Below, in pieces: positions 1 to 12,127 of a stretch of DNA of 64,000 nt. Where the stretch lies: positions 8,574,501 to 8,638,500 of the forward strand of contig NC_091672.1 in assembly GCF_042453785.1 (NCBI RefSeq). The letters run 5' to 3'. The notes under the pieces were generated by a model. The model was not told where the DNA came from. It saw only the letters and a list, made by a program, of their open reading frames with translations, and did no database searches. A program made the translations under genes and the position numbers. This DNA comes from Malus domestica. Taxonomy: Eukaryota > Streptophyta > Magnoliopsida > Rosales > Rosaceae. Within the stretch, counting starts at the first letter, position 1. Each line of letters begins with the position of its first letter.

Positions 1-2045
1 TCAAAGAGAAGGTAATCACCCAATGTGTGTGGGATAGAGAGGGGGAAGCTAGCCAAATGTGGGATTCCATGGCTAGTTGTATCCGAAAAGTAGCAAAAGA
101 GGTATTAGGAGAGTCCAAGGGCTTTGCCCCACACCAAAAGGAATCTTGGTGGTGGAATGAGGAGGTACAAACAAAGGTGAAGGCTAAGAAGGAATGTTGT
201 AAAGCCTTATACAAGGAGAGGACCGATGAAAATGGTGAAAGGTATAGAAAAGCGAAGCAAGAGGCGAAGAAAGCTGTCAGAGAAGCTAAGTTAGCGGCTT
301 ACGACGATATGTATAAACGACTAAATACCAAAGAAGGAGAGTTGGATATCTATAAACTAGCTAGAGCAAGGGAAAAGAAGACAAGGGACCTAAACCAAGT
401 GAGGTGCATCAAGGATGAGGATGGAAAGGTTCTTGCTACAGAGAACGCGGTTAAAGACAGATGGAGAGGTTATTTTCATAATCTTTTCAATGAAGGACAT
501 GAAAGGAGTGCTTCTTTAGGGGAGTTGAGTAACTCAGAAGAGTGTAGAAACTACTCCTTTTATCGTCGAATCCGGAAGGAAGAAGTGGTTGTAGCTTTGA
601 AGAAGATGAAGCATAGAAAAGCAATAGGCCCAGACGATATACCAATCGAAGTGTGGAAAGTTTTGGGAGAGACAGGTATAACATGGCTCACTGACCTTTT
701 CAATAGGATTTTGAAAACGAAGAAGATGCCAAATGAGTGGCGAACGAGCACTTTGGTGCCTATCTACAAGAATAAGGGCGACGTACAAAATTGCATGAAC
801 TATAGGGGTATTAAGCTAATGAGTCATACAATGAAGCTCTGGGAGAGAGTCATTGAGCATAGATTGAGGCAAGAGACACGGGTTTCGGACAACCAATTCG
901 GGTTCATGCCAGGGCGCTCAACCATGGAGGCAATCTATCTCTTACGAAGATTGATGGAAAGATATAGAGATGGGAAAAAGGATTTACACATGGTCTTTAT
1001 AGATTTGGAAAAAGCGTATGATAGGGTCCCAAGAGACATTCTTTGGAGGATTTTAGAGAAGAAAGGAGTACGAGTAGCATATATCCAAGCTATAAAGGAT
1101 ATGTATGAAGGAGCAAAGACTGCCGTAAGAACTCATGAAGGACAAACCGAAAGCTTTCCCATAACTGTAGGATTACATCAAGGCTCATCCTTAAGTCCTT
1201 ACCTTTTTGCGTTGGTAATGGATGAGTTAACAGGACATATTCAAGATGATATTCCTTGGTGTATGCTTTTCGCAGACGATATAGTGTTGATAGATGAAAC
1301 TCAGGAAGGGGTAAATGCAAAGCTTAACCTTTGGAGAGAAGTGTTGGAATCTAAAGGTCTTCGCCTAAGCCGATCAAAGACAGAATATATGAAGTGCAAG
1401 TTCAGTGCAAATGGAGGCCAAAACGAGTTAGGGGTGAGGATCGGAGATCAAGAAATACCAAAGAGCGACCGTTTTCGTTACCTAGGATCTATCTTGCAAA
1501 AGAACGGAGAATTAGATGGAGATCTCAACCATAGAATACAAGCTGGATGGATGAAGTGGAAGAGTGCATCCGGCGTGTTGTGTGACCGCCGTATGCCACT
1601 GAAGCTCAAGGGAAAATTTTATAGGACGGCAATAAGGTCGGCGATGCTGTATGGCACAGAATGTTGGGCGGTGAAACATCAACACGTACACAAAATGGGT
1701 GTAGCAGAGATGAGGATGCTTCGTTGGATGTGTGGGCACACGAGAAAGGATAAGATTAGGAATGAGGATATCCGGGGTAAAGTAGGAGTAGCCGAAATTG
1801 AAGGAAAGATGAGAGAAAATCGGTTACGGTGGTTTGGACATGTGCAAAGAAGGCCTACTGACGCTCCGATTAGAAGATGCGACTATGGGACAGAGGTTCA
1901 GGGCCGAAGGGGTAGAGGAAGACCTAGGAAAACTTTGGAAGAGACTCTAAGAAAAGACTTAGAGTACTTGGATCTAACGAAGGACATGACACAGGATCGA
2001 GCACAATGGCGTTCTAAGATTCATATAGCCGATCCCACTCAGTGA
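1..2045 (+). mobile_element. LINE (non-LTR retrotransposon) ORF2, reverse transcriptase part, 5' end outside window
   Basis: The frame is open from the left edge to a TGA at 2043-2045, with over 670 residues visible. It holds a non-LTR reverse transcriptase: the GPDD-type entry motif near 600-640, [13 protein letters not shown] near 1000-1035, and the catalytic FADD at about 1267-1281, followed by a thumb region and a C-terminal tail rich in W, R and K that ends near RRGRGRPRK. The endonuclease that normally precedes the RT must lie left of the window. No internal stop or frameshift is visible, so this copy is fairly young or was recently active. The 3' UTR and (TTG)n tail seen in the second copy at 6511-7128 are missing here; similarity stops just after the stop codon, where a different repeat begins. 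Confidence 0.93.
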
Positions 2046-2305
2046 CTTGGATTTTCCAAGTCTCCAACCAAGAAGTTTTCCTCACTCGGGAAATTAAGGG
2101 AACACTACCCCAACCTACATGCTCCACTCAGAAAGCTTCAACATACAAGCTTCAACAAAAGAAAATTCAAAGAACTTAGCGAAGAAGGCTTTGGTGTATT
2201 TAACACAATACGTTGAAATGAAGGAAAGCTTATTTATTGATATCCCCGATAAGCTACAAATATGTACATATACATGAGTCAAAATAAACACACAAGAGGG
2301 AGCCT

Positions 2306-2980
2306 TCACAAAGGTTGCTTAGGAGAAGTCTCAGCAGTCGGTAGAGCCCCAGAAAGAGAAAGCACCGGAGGGGGATCATTTGGAGCCTCAGTACTGGACA
2401 GAACCCTAGAAGGAGGAGGCATCAGAGGTTGATCATTTGGAGCTTCATTACGCGGTACAGCCCCAGAAGACGAAGGCAATAAATGCCTTTGGAACAAACC
2501 CACAAATCTCTGATGATCAAGTAAAACCTGACCATCAGTTTCCTTCATCTGGTCAAGCTTCCTCTTCATGTTTGTAGCATAGTCATGTGCGAGCCGGTGC
2601 AACTGTTTATTCTCATGCTTGAGCCCTCTAATCTCCTGTTTGAGACTCATCACTTCAGCCGCCAATGATTCAACTTGGCGGGTTCGAGCAAATAGGCGTT
2701 GGGCCATATTAGACACAGAACCTGCACACTGAACACTGAGAGCCAGCGAATCCTTAACAGCTAACTCATCAGACCGTTTGGAAAGTAGTCTGTTATCTTT
2801 GGGAGTGAGAAGGTTCCTGGCCACCACCGCAGCAGTCATATCATTCTTCATCACGGAATCCCCAACGGTAAGAGGACCAGTTGGGGAGACGAAGGATGGG
2901 CGCCATATGTTGTCTGGAGAAGGCGGGGCTGCCTCTTCAACAAGGTTCAAGTCAAAACGACGGTCGGAGGGGCCAGACAT
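2306..2980 (-). CDS. Coiled-coil protein of a repeat element, function unknown (224 aa)
   Basis: An uninterrupted ORF reads from ATG at 2980 (MSGPSDRRFDLNLVEEA) to a stop at 2306. A possible TTG start two codons upstream is not needed. The N-terminal third is polar. A coiled coil spans roughly residues 95-150, with heptad-like Leu spacing around VESLAAEVMSLKQEIRGL. The C-terminus is Pro/Ser-rich with two near-repeats of the type EAPNDxPP. No enzyme motif is present. It lies in repeat DNA with the tandem array just upstream of its start, so I treat it as transposon-derived, possibly gag-like, rather than as a host gene. I do not recognise a named family. Confidence 0.6.
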   Translation of the reverse strand: MSGPSDRRFDLNLVEEAAPPSPDNIWRPSFVSPTGPLTVGDSVMKNDMTAAVVARNLLTPKDNRLLSKRSDELAVKDSLALSVQCAGSVSNMAQRLFARTRQVESLAAEVMSLKQEIRGLKHENKQLHRLAHDYATNMKRKLDQMKETDGQVLLDHQRFVGLFQRHLLPSSSGAVPRNEAPNDQPLMPPPSRVLSSTEAPNDPPPVLSLSGALPTAETSPKQPL

Positions 2981-3119
2981 TTTCAAAGGTGTTGAAGAGA
3001 GAAGAGGTCGGACAAATCAAGATCTTAGAAGTGCAAGAATGAAGCTTCTACTGGTGGAGATTCAAGTGTGCTTTGGAACTTAATGCCAGCCTCTATAAAA
3101 ATCTGCACTCGACGGAGCT

Positions 3120-5200
3120 TCAGAAATCAAAGAGGCGCCTGCTCAGAAATCGAAGAGGCGTTTGCTTTCTCAAAAGTTGGGCTGCTTAGAGATCACGAGG
3201 GTTGATCTCAGAAATCGAAGAGCTGTTTGCTTTCTCAAAAGTTGGGCTGCTCAAAGACCACGAAGGCTGATCTCAGAAATCGAAGAGGCGCTCGCTTTCT
3301 CAAAAGCTGGGCTCCCTAGAGACCACGAGGGCCGATCTCAGAAATCGAAGAGGCACCTACTTTTCCAGCCTTGTCAGCACCTGTCACACGCACACTCAGC
3401 TTTGCGGAAATTATGGGCATTCTGTCAAAGACTTCTGGGGAAGTAGAAAACACATGAATCTTACTGTTCAATCACCCACTTCCCACACGCAACAATAGCT
3501 CATGGGTACCACAGATAACTTTGCCAAAGTTCTCTGCCAAAGTTGAGCACGTGAAGCTTGCAGCTCCCACTACATCGCTCTGACCAAGAAGGGTAAAAGA
3601 ATAGCAAAGAAACAGCACTAACAAAGTTTAGACCCATAAATTTTGAAGGTCTAGCTACCATATTATTACCCACAAGGGTAAAGGAACAGTACCACTGCTG
3701 GATAATTGGAAAGTCCATGTATGTCAACCTCTGTGCTTCGTGGCAAGGTAGACTAGCAAACATGCCCAACCTTTACTCACATTCGAGAAAACACTCCCAA
3801 TAAGATTGCTTGCTCCAAAATCGAAGAGGCACCGTCCCCCGAATCTAAAGAGCCAGACTCCCAACATGACTATTTTCTTAAAAATCGAAGAGAGGGTAAA
3901 GGAACAGTACCATTGCTGGATAATTGGAAAGTCCCTGTGTGTCAACCTCTGTGCTTCGTGGCAAGGTAGACTAGCAAACATGCCCAACCTTTACTCACAT
4001 TCGAGAAAACACTCCCAACAAGATTGCTTGCTCCAAAATCGAAGAGGCACCGCCCTCCGAATCTCGAGAGCCACTCTCCCAACATGATTACTTTCTCAAA
4101 AATCGAAGAGACACTGCTCCCCGAATCTCGAGAGCCAGACCCCCAGCATGATTGCTTTCTCAAAAATCGGTGAGGCACCGTTCTCCGAATCAATCGAAGA
4201 GGCGCTCGCTTTCTCAAAAGCTGGGCTGCTCAGAGACCACGAGGGCCGATCTCAGAAATCGAAGAGGCATCTACTTTTCTAGCCTTGTCAGCACCTGTCA
4301 CACGCACACTCAGCTTTGCAGAAATTATGGGCATTCTGTCGAAGACTTCTGGTGAAGTAGAAAGCACATGAATCTTACTGTTCAATCACCCACTTCCCAC
4401 ACGCAACAATAACTCATGGGTACCACAGATCACTTTGCCAAAGTTCTCTACCAAAGTTGAGCACGTGAAGCTTGCAGCTCCCACTACATCGCTCTGACCA
4501 AGAAAGGTAAAAGAATAGCAAAGAAACAACACTAACAAAGTTTAGACACATAAATTTTGAAGGTCTAGCTACCATATTATTACCCACAAGGGTAAAGGAA
4601 CAGTACCACTGCTGGATAATTGGAAAGTCCCTGTGTGTCAACCTCTGTGCTTCGTGGCAAGGTAGACTAGCAAACATGCCCAACCTTTACTCACATTCGA
4701 GAAAACAGTCCCAACAAGATTGCTTGCTCCAAAATCGAAGAGGCACCGTCCTCCGAATCTCGAGAGCCAGACTCCCAACATGACTACTTTCTCAAAATCG
4801 AAGAGAGGGTAAAGGAACAGTACCATTGCTGGATAATTGGAAAGTCCCTGTGTGTCAACCTTTGTGCTTCGTGGCAAGGTAGACTAGCAAACATGTCCAA
4901 CCTTTACTCACATTCGAGACAACACTCCCAACAAGATTGCTTGCTCCAAAATCGAAGAGGCACCGCCTTCCGAATCTCGAGAGCCAGACTCCCAACATGA
5001 TTACTTCCTCAAAAATCGAAGAGACACTGCTCTCCGAATCTCGAGAGTCAGACCCCCAGCATGATTGCTTTCTCAAAAATCGAAGAGGCATCGTTCTCCG
5101 AATCTCGAGAGCCAGATACCACAGACCACTTTTTCAAAGTGCTCTGACAGAGTTAAAACATGTGAAACTGGCAGCTCCCACTACCGTGCTATGACCAAGC
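3120..5200. repeat. Nested tandem repeat array (about 60-bp, 218-bp and 914-bp periods)
   Basis: Three levels of repetition can be read directly. A motif containing CAGAAATCGAAGAGGCG recurs every 60-65 bp in 3120-3360 and again later. A block containing GTCAACCTCTGTGCTTCG starts at 3723, 3941, 4637 and 4854 (4854 with one change), spacings of 218, 696 and 217. A larger unit starting at 3367 restarts at 4281, a 914-bp shift, and a third start is recognisable near 5117. Many small ORFs here are by-products of the repetition and are not listed. Confidence 0.85.
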
Positions 5201-6510
5201 AGGGTAAAGGAATAGCATTACTACTTGTTGTTAGGGAGACTCCTATATATGTCGACCTCCATCCCCAACGGACAGGCAGACCTGCAAAAATGCTCAACCC
5301 TTCATCATATCTGAGAAGGCACTCCCAACAAAGCCTTTCGAAATATTCAGCTTTCTTTCCCCCCGATAATACCTCTGCAAACAAGCTATACTAGAGCAAG
5401 AATATCTCATATCATCAGGGTTAAAAGCAAGAGTATCCCATATCATGCTTTTTCCCTGTTTTTTCTTTTGGCCTTGTTTTTACCTGCAAGACAAGGAGAA
5501 AGAGAGCAATCAGTCAGCACTTGGAATCAAGCTTCCAGCCAGGAACTGACTGCCTGGAACCCCTTACCTGATTACTTACCTGGCATTGCTCTCGAGTACT
5601 CATCTTCATCATCTTATGTTTCCAGGGAAGATTCCGCATCTGCTTGAGGAACAGATAGGGCAAGTGCGAAGGATACAAGGAAGCATGTGGAGACAAGCGT
5701 AACAGCACACGTGCCGATACATCCATTACTCTGTCAAAAGCAAAAGTATCCCATATCAGCAGGGTGGAACGTACTCTAGATTTGATGGACTTGTTTTGAC
5801 CCTCAAATTCTTCAGTCGGCCTTATACTCTGGAGGAAACCAGAAAACCCTCCAGCTCAGTTCAAGAATAAGCCTGTGGAAAGTTACTTCTTCAAAAGCAA
5901 AAGTATCTCATATCATCTCTTCTCATTTTTCTTCTCTTTATCCTTCATGCTGCTGCAAGATGGGGAGAAGGTGAACAATCAGTCGGAGCTCTGATTGCTT
6001 ACCTTGTCTGTCACCTCTTTCAGCAGACCCCCTAGCTCGGCGACTTGGGGGACTCCTACTACATGGTTTGTATCGCGCTTGACCAAGCCTGAAACTACAA
6101 GTAAGCTTCAAGTGAAATTGATACATTACCTTGTGCATCTCCACCAGTTAAAGATACCACCCCTGGATGGAGGAAGAGTACTTCCAGAGAAGATGCCACA
6201 TCTACCTATGAGACAGATAAGGCAAGTCAAGACGACACCACACTCCGATACTTAGAAGTTTCGTGATTACGAGATCATTCTCCCACAATATTTCCTAATG
6301 TCATTTGTACTAAATCATTCACTCGTACTCACTAAAGGAGAGCTTGAACCTATGTACTTGTGTAAACCCTTCACAATTAATGAGAACTCTTCTATTCCGT
6401 GGACGTAGCCAATCTGGGTGAACCACGTACATCTTGTGTTTGCTTTCCTATCTCTATCCATTTATATACTTATCCACACTAATGACCGGAGCAATCTAGC
6501 GAAGATCACA
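5200..6510. other. Non-coding right part of the repeat block
   Basis: No usable ORF. The text has runs such as AAAAGCAAAAGTATC that recur at about 5425, 5737 and 5894, suggesting a degenerate dispersed repeat. The part from about 6250 to 6500 resembles the end of a plant LTR (a short CT-rich segment ending just before LINE sequence resumes), but I found no second copy in the window to confirm this. Confidence 0.4.
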
Positions 6511-7096
6511 AAAAGCGACCGTTTTCGTTACCTAGGATCTATCTTGCAAGAGAACGGAGAATTAGATGGAGATCTCAACCATAGAATACGAGCTGGATGG
6601 AAAGAGTGCATCCGGCGTGTTGTGTGACCGTCGTAGGCCACTGAAGCTCAAGGAAAAATTTTATAGGACGGCAATAAGGCCAGCGATGTTGTATGGCAGA
6701 GAATGTTGGGTGGTGAAGCATCAACACGTACACAAAATGGGTGTAGCGGAGATGAGGATGCTTCGTGGGATGTGTGGGCACACGAGAAAGGATAAGATTG
6801 GGAATGAGGATATCCGAGGTAAAGTAGGAGTAGCCGAAATTGTAGGAAAGATGAGAGAAAATCGGCTCTGGTGTTTTGGACATGTGCAAAGAAGGTCGAC
6901 TGACGCTCCGGTTTGAAGATGTGACTACGGGACAGAGGTTCAGGGCCGAAGGGGTAGAGGAAGACCTAGGAAAACTTTGGAAGAGACTCTAAGAAAAGAC
7001 TTAGAGTACTTGGATCTAACGGAGGGCATGACACAAAACCGAGCGCAATGGCGTTCTAGGATTCATATAGCCGACCCCACTTAGTGGGAAAAGGCT

Positions 7097-7127
<31 letters not shown>

Positions 7128-7128
7128 C
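6511..7128 (+). pseudogene. 5'-truncated, frameshifted LINE 3' end with (TTG)n tail
   Basis: From 6511 the sequence closely matches the first LINE from 1463 onward (same AGCGACCGTTTTCGTTACC start). It carries a small deletion near 6600, a frameshift and an in-frame stop near 6914-6916, so it cannot encode protein. Its 3' end continues past the ORF stop into GGGAAAAGGC and a (TTG)n tail at about 7097-7127. 5' truncation and a simple-repeat tail are what target-primed reverse transcription leaves. Confidence 0.85.
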
Positions 7129-10100
7129 AATAAAAATGTCTTATTTGTGTAATCGATGTTGACAGTGACCATTGAATTAGCAATATTTGTATTATTTCAT
7201 TTATAATCTCTTTATTTCATGACTTAATTAAGAAGTTAAGATATGCAGTTTGGCATGTATTTAATATTTATATTTGGGATACAGACACTTGAGAGAAGGA
7301 TGATGTATGTGTTCAAAAGGTTGAAGCAATGCGTCACTCCCAACTAAATTTCTCTGTCCTTCACACGAGGTTTTTCAAAAGAGTTGCAACCGTCCAACAA
7401 GACGCTGGTATTGATCCTTGTTGGTTGGCACAAATGACGTTTGCTCATCATCATACACTTAATTACCCGTCACACGTGTCATTTTACTTAATTTTCGATA
7501 ATTTTTTTCAAAATTGAAAATGTAACATTTAATATGAAAGTTAATTAAGGTTAGGTAAAGAACATGTGGCACATGATTAGTTGTATAGTAAGCATACACT
7601 ATAGTTATGGTGGTGAGCAAAAATACTCCCCACGACATATTTACATTGAGATAAAAAGAAATATCTAGTGGAAATATAGACACTTTGTTATAAATAGATA
7701 AAAGTGAGAAAGAGAGATAAAATTTGCTTGAGATAAAAGTAGAACGAGTGCAATGTATCACACTGTTTATTTTCGCAAGTGTATCACACAATGCAAGTAA
7801 AGAGAGGGAAGAGGTATATGTATTATTGCTTTCACTCTTGATCTTATGTGTTGTTTGATCATACAGTGCATACTCTCTATATAGTCATTTACGTGCAAAA
7901 GTCTACAAGGAAAATTAATGCATGTTAAAAATCATATCATCCAACAATAACAAAATTTGACAATACCATTATTTTTACTCCATACTTTTTCCCTTTTGAT
8001 TCAATCATGTGGAATTCAATTCCCATAAATTTTACAACACACTTCGATTTTCAAGAAAATACTACAACGTCCCTTCAAAGTGCTGTTTTTTCAACAAAGT
8101 CACTTCCCGTGACTATCATATCATCCACATACCCACAACCATGGTACTCACCTCGTCACCCTTTCGCTTCAAAACATGTGGTCAAATTAGCGTAATGGGC
8201 AATCCATAAATCTGCTAGAGATATGAGAACCCAAATTTATATTAATATTTTCCATCGAGCAAATGTGTTCATTTTTGCTACTGGAGCAAGTCTTTGGGAC
8301 TATCATCAGCAAATATATCAGATATGTAGGGATTTCAAAGATATCACAAAAAAGGATCTGATTTTCACCCATTTTTTAAGCCTCCCACATGCTCTTCTTT
8401 ATTTCTAACCATCAGATTGAATAAATCAAATAAAGAAAACGAACATGATTGAACAAGAGTATGTAAGAGAAAGAAAAAAATGAGTGTTTATCATTTCCCA
8501 ACAGAATTTCATTTTGTTTGTAAAAGTTTTCTTTTTTGCAATGTAAGTGCGGCTGTCTCCCTACATTTTACATTTCTCGGAGAAAATTGGTGTCGAACGC
8601 CAAAAACGCTATCTTGTAATGGAATTGTGCACTAAGCTGAGAGCTCGACATTAAAACACATGAATAAATTAACCTTGAGAGCTCGACATGATGAATGACA
8701 TGATAATCTGCACAGAAAGAACTCAAGATCTTCTCCTCGCTACTGCACCTTAATCACGAGAAGTGTATGGGGAGTTTAGGGTTTATATTATTGCAGGATG
8801 AGCAAGGAACTCAATGCGGACTATACTAGAAACCCTAATAGCCTATGAATGTACTATCAAAGTCTGCGAGGCTTTCTTAGCTCACAAGAAATCCCTTAAT
8901 TGCACTAAGTTAAATTTGGGAATATCACTTAACTTGGTCCACAAGGAATAGTATAATTAAGACTCTAACCTAACTTGTTTCCTAAGTTAACTGTGAAACC
9001 AATTCTGGATAGGGAATTAGGGTTTAGTCTAACAAGATTTAGTTCTCATAAGTGCTATATTTATGCTGGTTGGATATGGATCCCTTGTAGTTGAGGAATT
9101 GTAATCCTATATTTCTGATGAATTATAATTGTGTAGTTGTGGTGTTTCTTTCGGCATGTATGACCTTTTGTTCCACAGGGATTTCCCATGTGGTTTTTTC
9201 CAATAAAAATATGCTAAAATCATGTTTGACATGCAGATCTTACGTAACTTCTAGAACGTTCTTAATGAAGTTTTATTTGACCTAAAAAAATTTTACTTCT
9301 TGGTTGCTATTTACATTTCTAATATGGACGACAACGAGATTCCAAATTCAATTCCTCCCTCCTAATGTTTGTAAAATGTTGCTAATAATAAATAATCACA
9401 AGTAAATTTTCATTTGGCAAATTGGCTGAAATAATAAATGTACAAGTTTCAATTGTTATCCCTTTGTAGTATTTGATGGATATACACCCAACACTCATCG
9501 TCAGTATGTAATTTTGATCGGTTCAACAATTACAATTTATAAATTCATATTTCAGCATATTTCTTTATGTAGTTTACAAGTTTTATAACATTTCAAATTT
9601 TCATGTTGCAGTGGTAGAGCATTTTATCCTCTACACCCCTAGCATGAATTCAACCCCAAACAATCACTCCTTTTGAAAAGCAGAAAAAGGAAGAAAATCT
9701 CCAAATCATATAAATATAGAAATATGCTTTAAAAATAATAAAAAACAATCAAGCTAAGAGAAACCAGATACCGTTTTGAGAGAGAGATCCAGAATTCTCA
9801 CTATTTTTTAGATTTATAAACCAAATTCAAGTTAATGAAACCTTTAACAGGAATTTTCACAAAACTATCAACTAATCAGAACGGTTTTTTATTAGGTTAT
9901 GGTACTTGATTCGCCATAAAAGAAGAGGATTATATTATAACAATCCCTTTAGTTACTTCGTTCTCTATTTCTATGTGAGAGAATTCTTAAGAAAATCATT
10001 TTGTTTCTACCAAGCTAAAACAATTTGTCGAATAAAAGAATTGTCTTCCAAATTTCAACAGAAACCCAACAACATGGGTTAAAGTCTAAAATTCTAAGAA

Positions 10101-10223
10101 AACAGATTGTATACAATTCTGGATGCTAAGATCATCATTCAAACAAAAACAATTAAAATATTTAATTGGCTATTCTCTTTCAACACCAAAGTTTAAATCC
10201 CTCCCCGTCGTTTAGATAATTTT
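7129..10223. other. AT-rich intergenic DNA, no gene recognised
   Basis: Only short ORFs with no recognisable similarity occur. Around 9603-9660 a tRNA-like stretch (GCAGTGGTAGAGCA followed about 30 bp later by GAATTCAACCCC) resembles the A and B boxes of a decayed SINE in plus orientation; confidence in that is low. Confidence 0.5.
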
Positions 10224-10484
10224 AATGAAAAATATGTTAAGGTTTGTAAAAAAAAATCGAATTGAAAATAAAATTTGCCACAAATATTGTAATATTTCAT
10301 TGGGAAAAATCAGATTAATACTTCATTATTTCCTTTCTTTCTTATCACAAAACAATGAAAAATATGTTATGATTTGTAAAAAGAAAAAAATCGAATCGAA
10401 AATTTGCCACAAATATTGTAATATTTCATTGGGAATAATCAGATTAATATTTCATTCTTTCCTTTCTTTCTTATCACAAAACAG
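10224..10484. repeat. 130-bp direct tandem duplication
   Basis: Two adjacent near-identical units start with AATGAAAAATATGTTA at 10224 and 10354. Each ends with CTTTCTTTCTTATCACAAAAC. They differ by a few substitutions and small indels. The second unit runs into the stop codon of the minus-strand small-protein gene. Confidence 0.9.
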
Positions 10485-10752
10485 AATACAACATAAACTC
10501 ATTGGTGGTGTTGGTCTCCATATAAGCTGCCGCCGCCGCCTTGACGCCGCAACTGGTCATGATGACGTCATCGGCTGATCTGCCATTGGTGGTGGGCTTC
10601 TTCTGGGGGGGAAGATGATGGTGTTCTTGATCGGAGGTAGAGGAGCTGCAGGGAGGATGGTAATACAACCGTCCGGTTTGTGGGCAATGAGAGTGAAACC
10701 TTGCTGCTATTCTCACCCCCGTATCCAATAATTCCACCCACTTCGCCGCCAT
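10474..10752 (-). CDS. Small conserved plant protein of unknown function (92 aa)
   Basis: A single-exon ORF runs from ATG at 10752 to TGA at 10474-10476. The N-terminus ([20 protein letters not shown], then [14 protein letters not shown]) is compact and looks conserved; from memory, very similar N-termini occur in small single-exon plant proteins with no assigned role. The middle is Ser/His/Pro-rich and low in complexity. There is no signal peptide or membrane segment. Upstream (10790-10840) the sequence is an AG/CT tract like those in the 5' leaders of other genes here, and a TATTAAAA-type box lies near 10866-10878 on the minus strand. Base composition is clearly richer in GC than the surroundings, as expected for a real exon. 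Confidence 0.7.
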   Translation of the reverse strand: MAAKWVELLDTGVRIAARFHSHCPQTGRLYYHPPCSSSTSDQEHHHLPPQKKPTTNGRSADDVIMTSCGVKAAAAAYMETNTTNEFMLYSVL

Positions 10753-10865
10753 CTTTCTGGATTTTTATGTCTCTCTGCCGATCTTTTTCTTGCTCTCTTC
10801 GTAGAGAGAGAAAGAGAGAAATCTAGAGAGAGAGAACCCAATACAAAGAAGGGGGAGACCTTGGT

Positions 10866-10878
10866 CCTTTTAATAGCC
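10866..10878 (-). promoter_or_regulatory. Possible TATA box of the 92-aa gene
   Basis: Read on the minus strand, CTATTAAAAG lies about 115 bp upstream of the ATG at 10752 and just upstream of an AG/CT-rich leader. Position and composition fit a TATA element, but no transcript evidence is available. Confidence 0.35.
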
Positions 10879-11767
10879 TTTCCTATGGTATTTGTGTCTT
10901 TCCATTTGTACGGTTTTTATACAAAGGTCCCAAAGTTTCTATCAATTGTTGTGGTGCCCTTTTATTTTCATTAATTTCTTCTTATGTGAAAGGCTTCAAC
11001 GAATCAATTTACTCAATTTTTAGGGCAAGTGGTGGTGTGGATATATTAAAAGAGCTTACGAAAGAAACAAATTTAACTAAAAAAACATGGTAGATTCTAT
11101 TATTTTGGTGTGGGTTAGCACGATTTCAACAACCAACTGTGGGGGTACAGAATCAAATTCTACGATTTATTAAAAAAGAATAATTTTTTAGTTTATAAGG
11201 TAGTAGCGTATTTGGACAATTAAACTTAAAACGTCAGAACTTGTGATTTGCCACTTACTTATGTGGAGTGTGAAATTTTTTATTAACTTAAAGATTTAAG
11301 GTACGTTTAATTTGATATCAAGTGAGATGAACATGAATTCAGACTTGCATGCTTCACATATAAATTTATAAATTAAAAAATTGCACGATTTTTTTTATGG
11401 GGATGTGTCAACGTGTCACGTGATGACCATAATGAAATAGAATTCCACCATATTGATGAAAAGTTCAAATATAGCAGAGTTGAATGACTGAAATGAAAAT
11501 ATGCCAGAATAAATAACCCTTACAACTTTTTCTAGGCCAAGATTTGACTCATTCATTTTGTTAATTCATTTTTGGTCCAAGGAATGCTGCGTCATGTTCT
11601 GCAGCGCTACGCGTTGAATATTCGCATTTAGTCGAAGACTCGGTGCTGAAACGCAAGAACATACGCCGCTTATCTGGTATTGAACGCTTTATGGCATGAA
11701 AATACCGAAAAGTCCCTTCTTATAAGCCCTTTGTTGGATTTCCTTGAGGGTTCTTCAGATAACTATC

Positions 11768-11935
11768 CATTCTTTTTTTTTTTTTTTTTGTGGAACAATC
11801 GATATTATCTACCCTAAGAAAAGGGGCAAGACTTAATCTCATAATGAGCTAGCAATAATGTGGTTCAAATTCGTTTTTGAAAAGAATCGAACTTAATACC
11901 TCTTATTTATCAGTGGAGATGAAAATTATTCATTT
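11768..11935 (-). mobile_element. SINE (tRNA-derived), minus orientation
   Basis: It begins with a poly(T) run at 11768-11790 (the tail seen from the plus strand), followed by ACAATCGATATTATCTACCC and AGCTAGCAATAATGTGG. The same order of blocks recurs at 59658-59810 and 59887-60050. On the minus strand a GGTTCGATTC-type B box can be read around 11885. Confidence 0.65.
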
Positions 11936-12127
11936 TTATCCTTTGATACGTGAACTATGATACATTTCAAGAACAATCACCAGCCATCCATCGATCATGT
12001 CATACGGAATATATAATTATAGCATTTTAATTAAAATATTACCTTGTCGGTTTCTTTAAAGAAAAATGGATTGGTACGTATTAGTGAATAAAAATGTATA
12101 AAGGTTGCTTAAACTGTCCAAATTTGA

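Larger units (their letters stand above)
2046..6510. mobile_element. Coding-poor repeat block between two LINE copies (LARD/LTR-element-like)
   Basis: This stretch replaces the 3' end of the first LINE and stops where the second LINE fragment begins. It holds one long minus-strand ORF (2306-2980), a nested tandem array (3120-5200) and a non-coding right part (5200-6510) with no usable frame. No polymerase, integrase or protease is encoded. I could not find matching long terminal repeats or a clear target-site duplication, so the class is inferred from the mostly non-coding structure typical of large retrotransposon derivatives. Both boundaries are set by where LINE similarity stops and resumes. 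Confidence 0.5.

Noticed and set aside
487-1739. Several minus-strand ORFs of 60-85 residues
   Set aside because: They are antisense shadows of the LINE reverse-transcriptase frame, without motifs of their own.
3120-5200. Regularly spaced repeats resembling a CRISPR array
   Set aside because: The units are contiguous tandem copies without unique spacers, and the DNA is clearly from a plant nucleus.
9603-9660. Possible tRNA gene
   Set aside because: A- and B-box-like words are present, but no acceptor stem, anticodon arm or T arm closes; more likely a SINE remnant.
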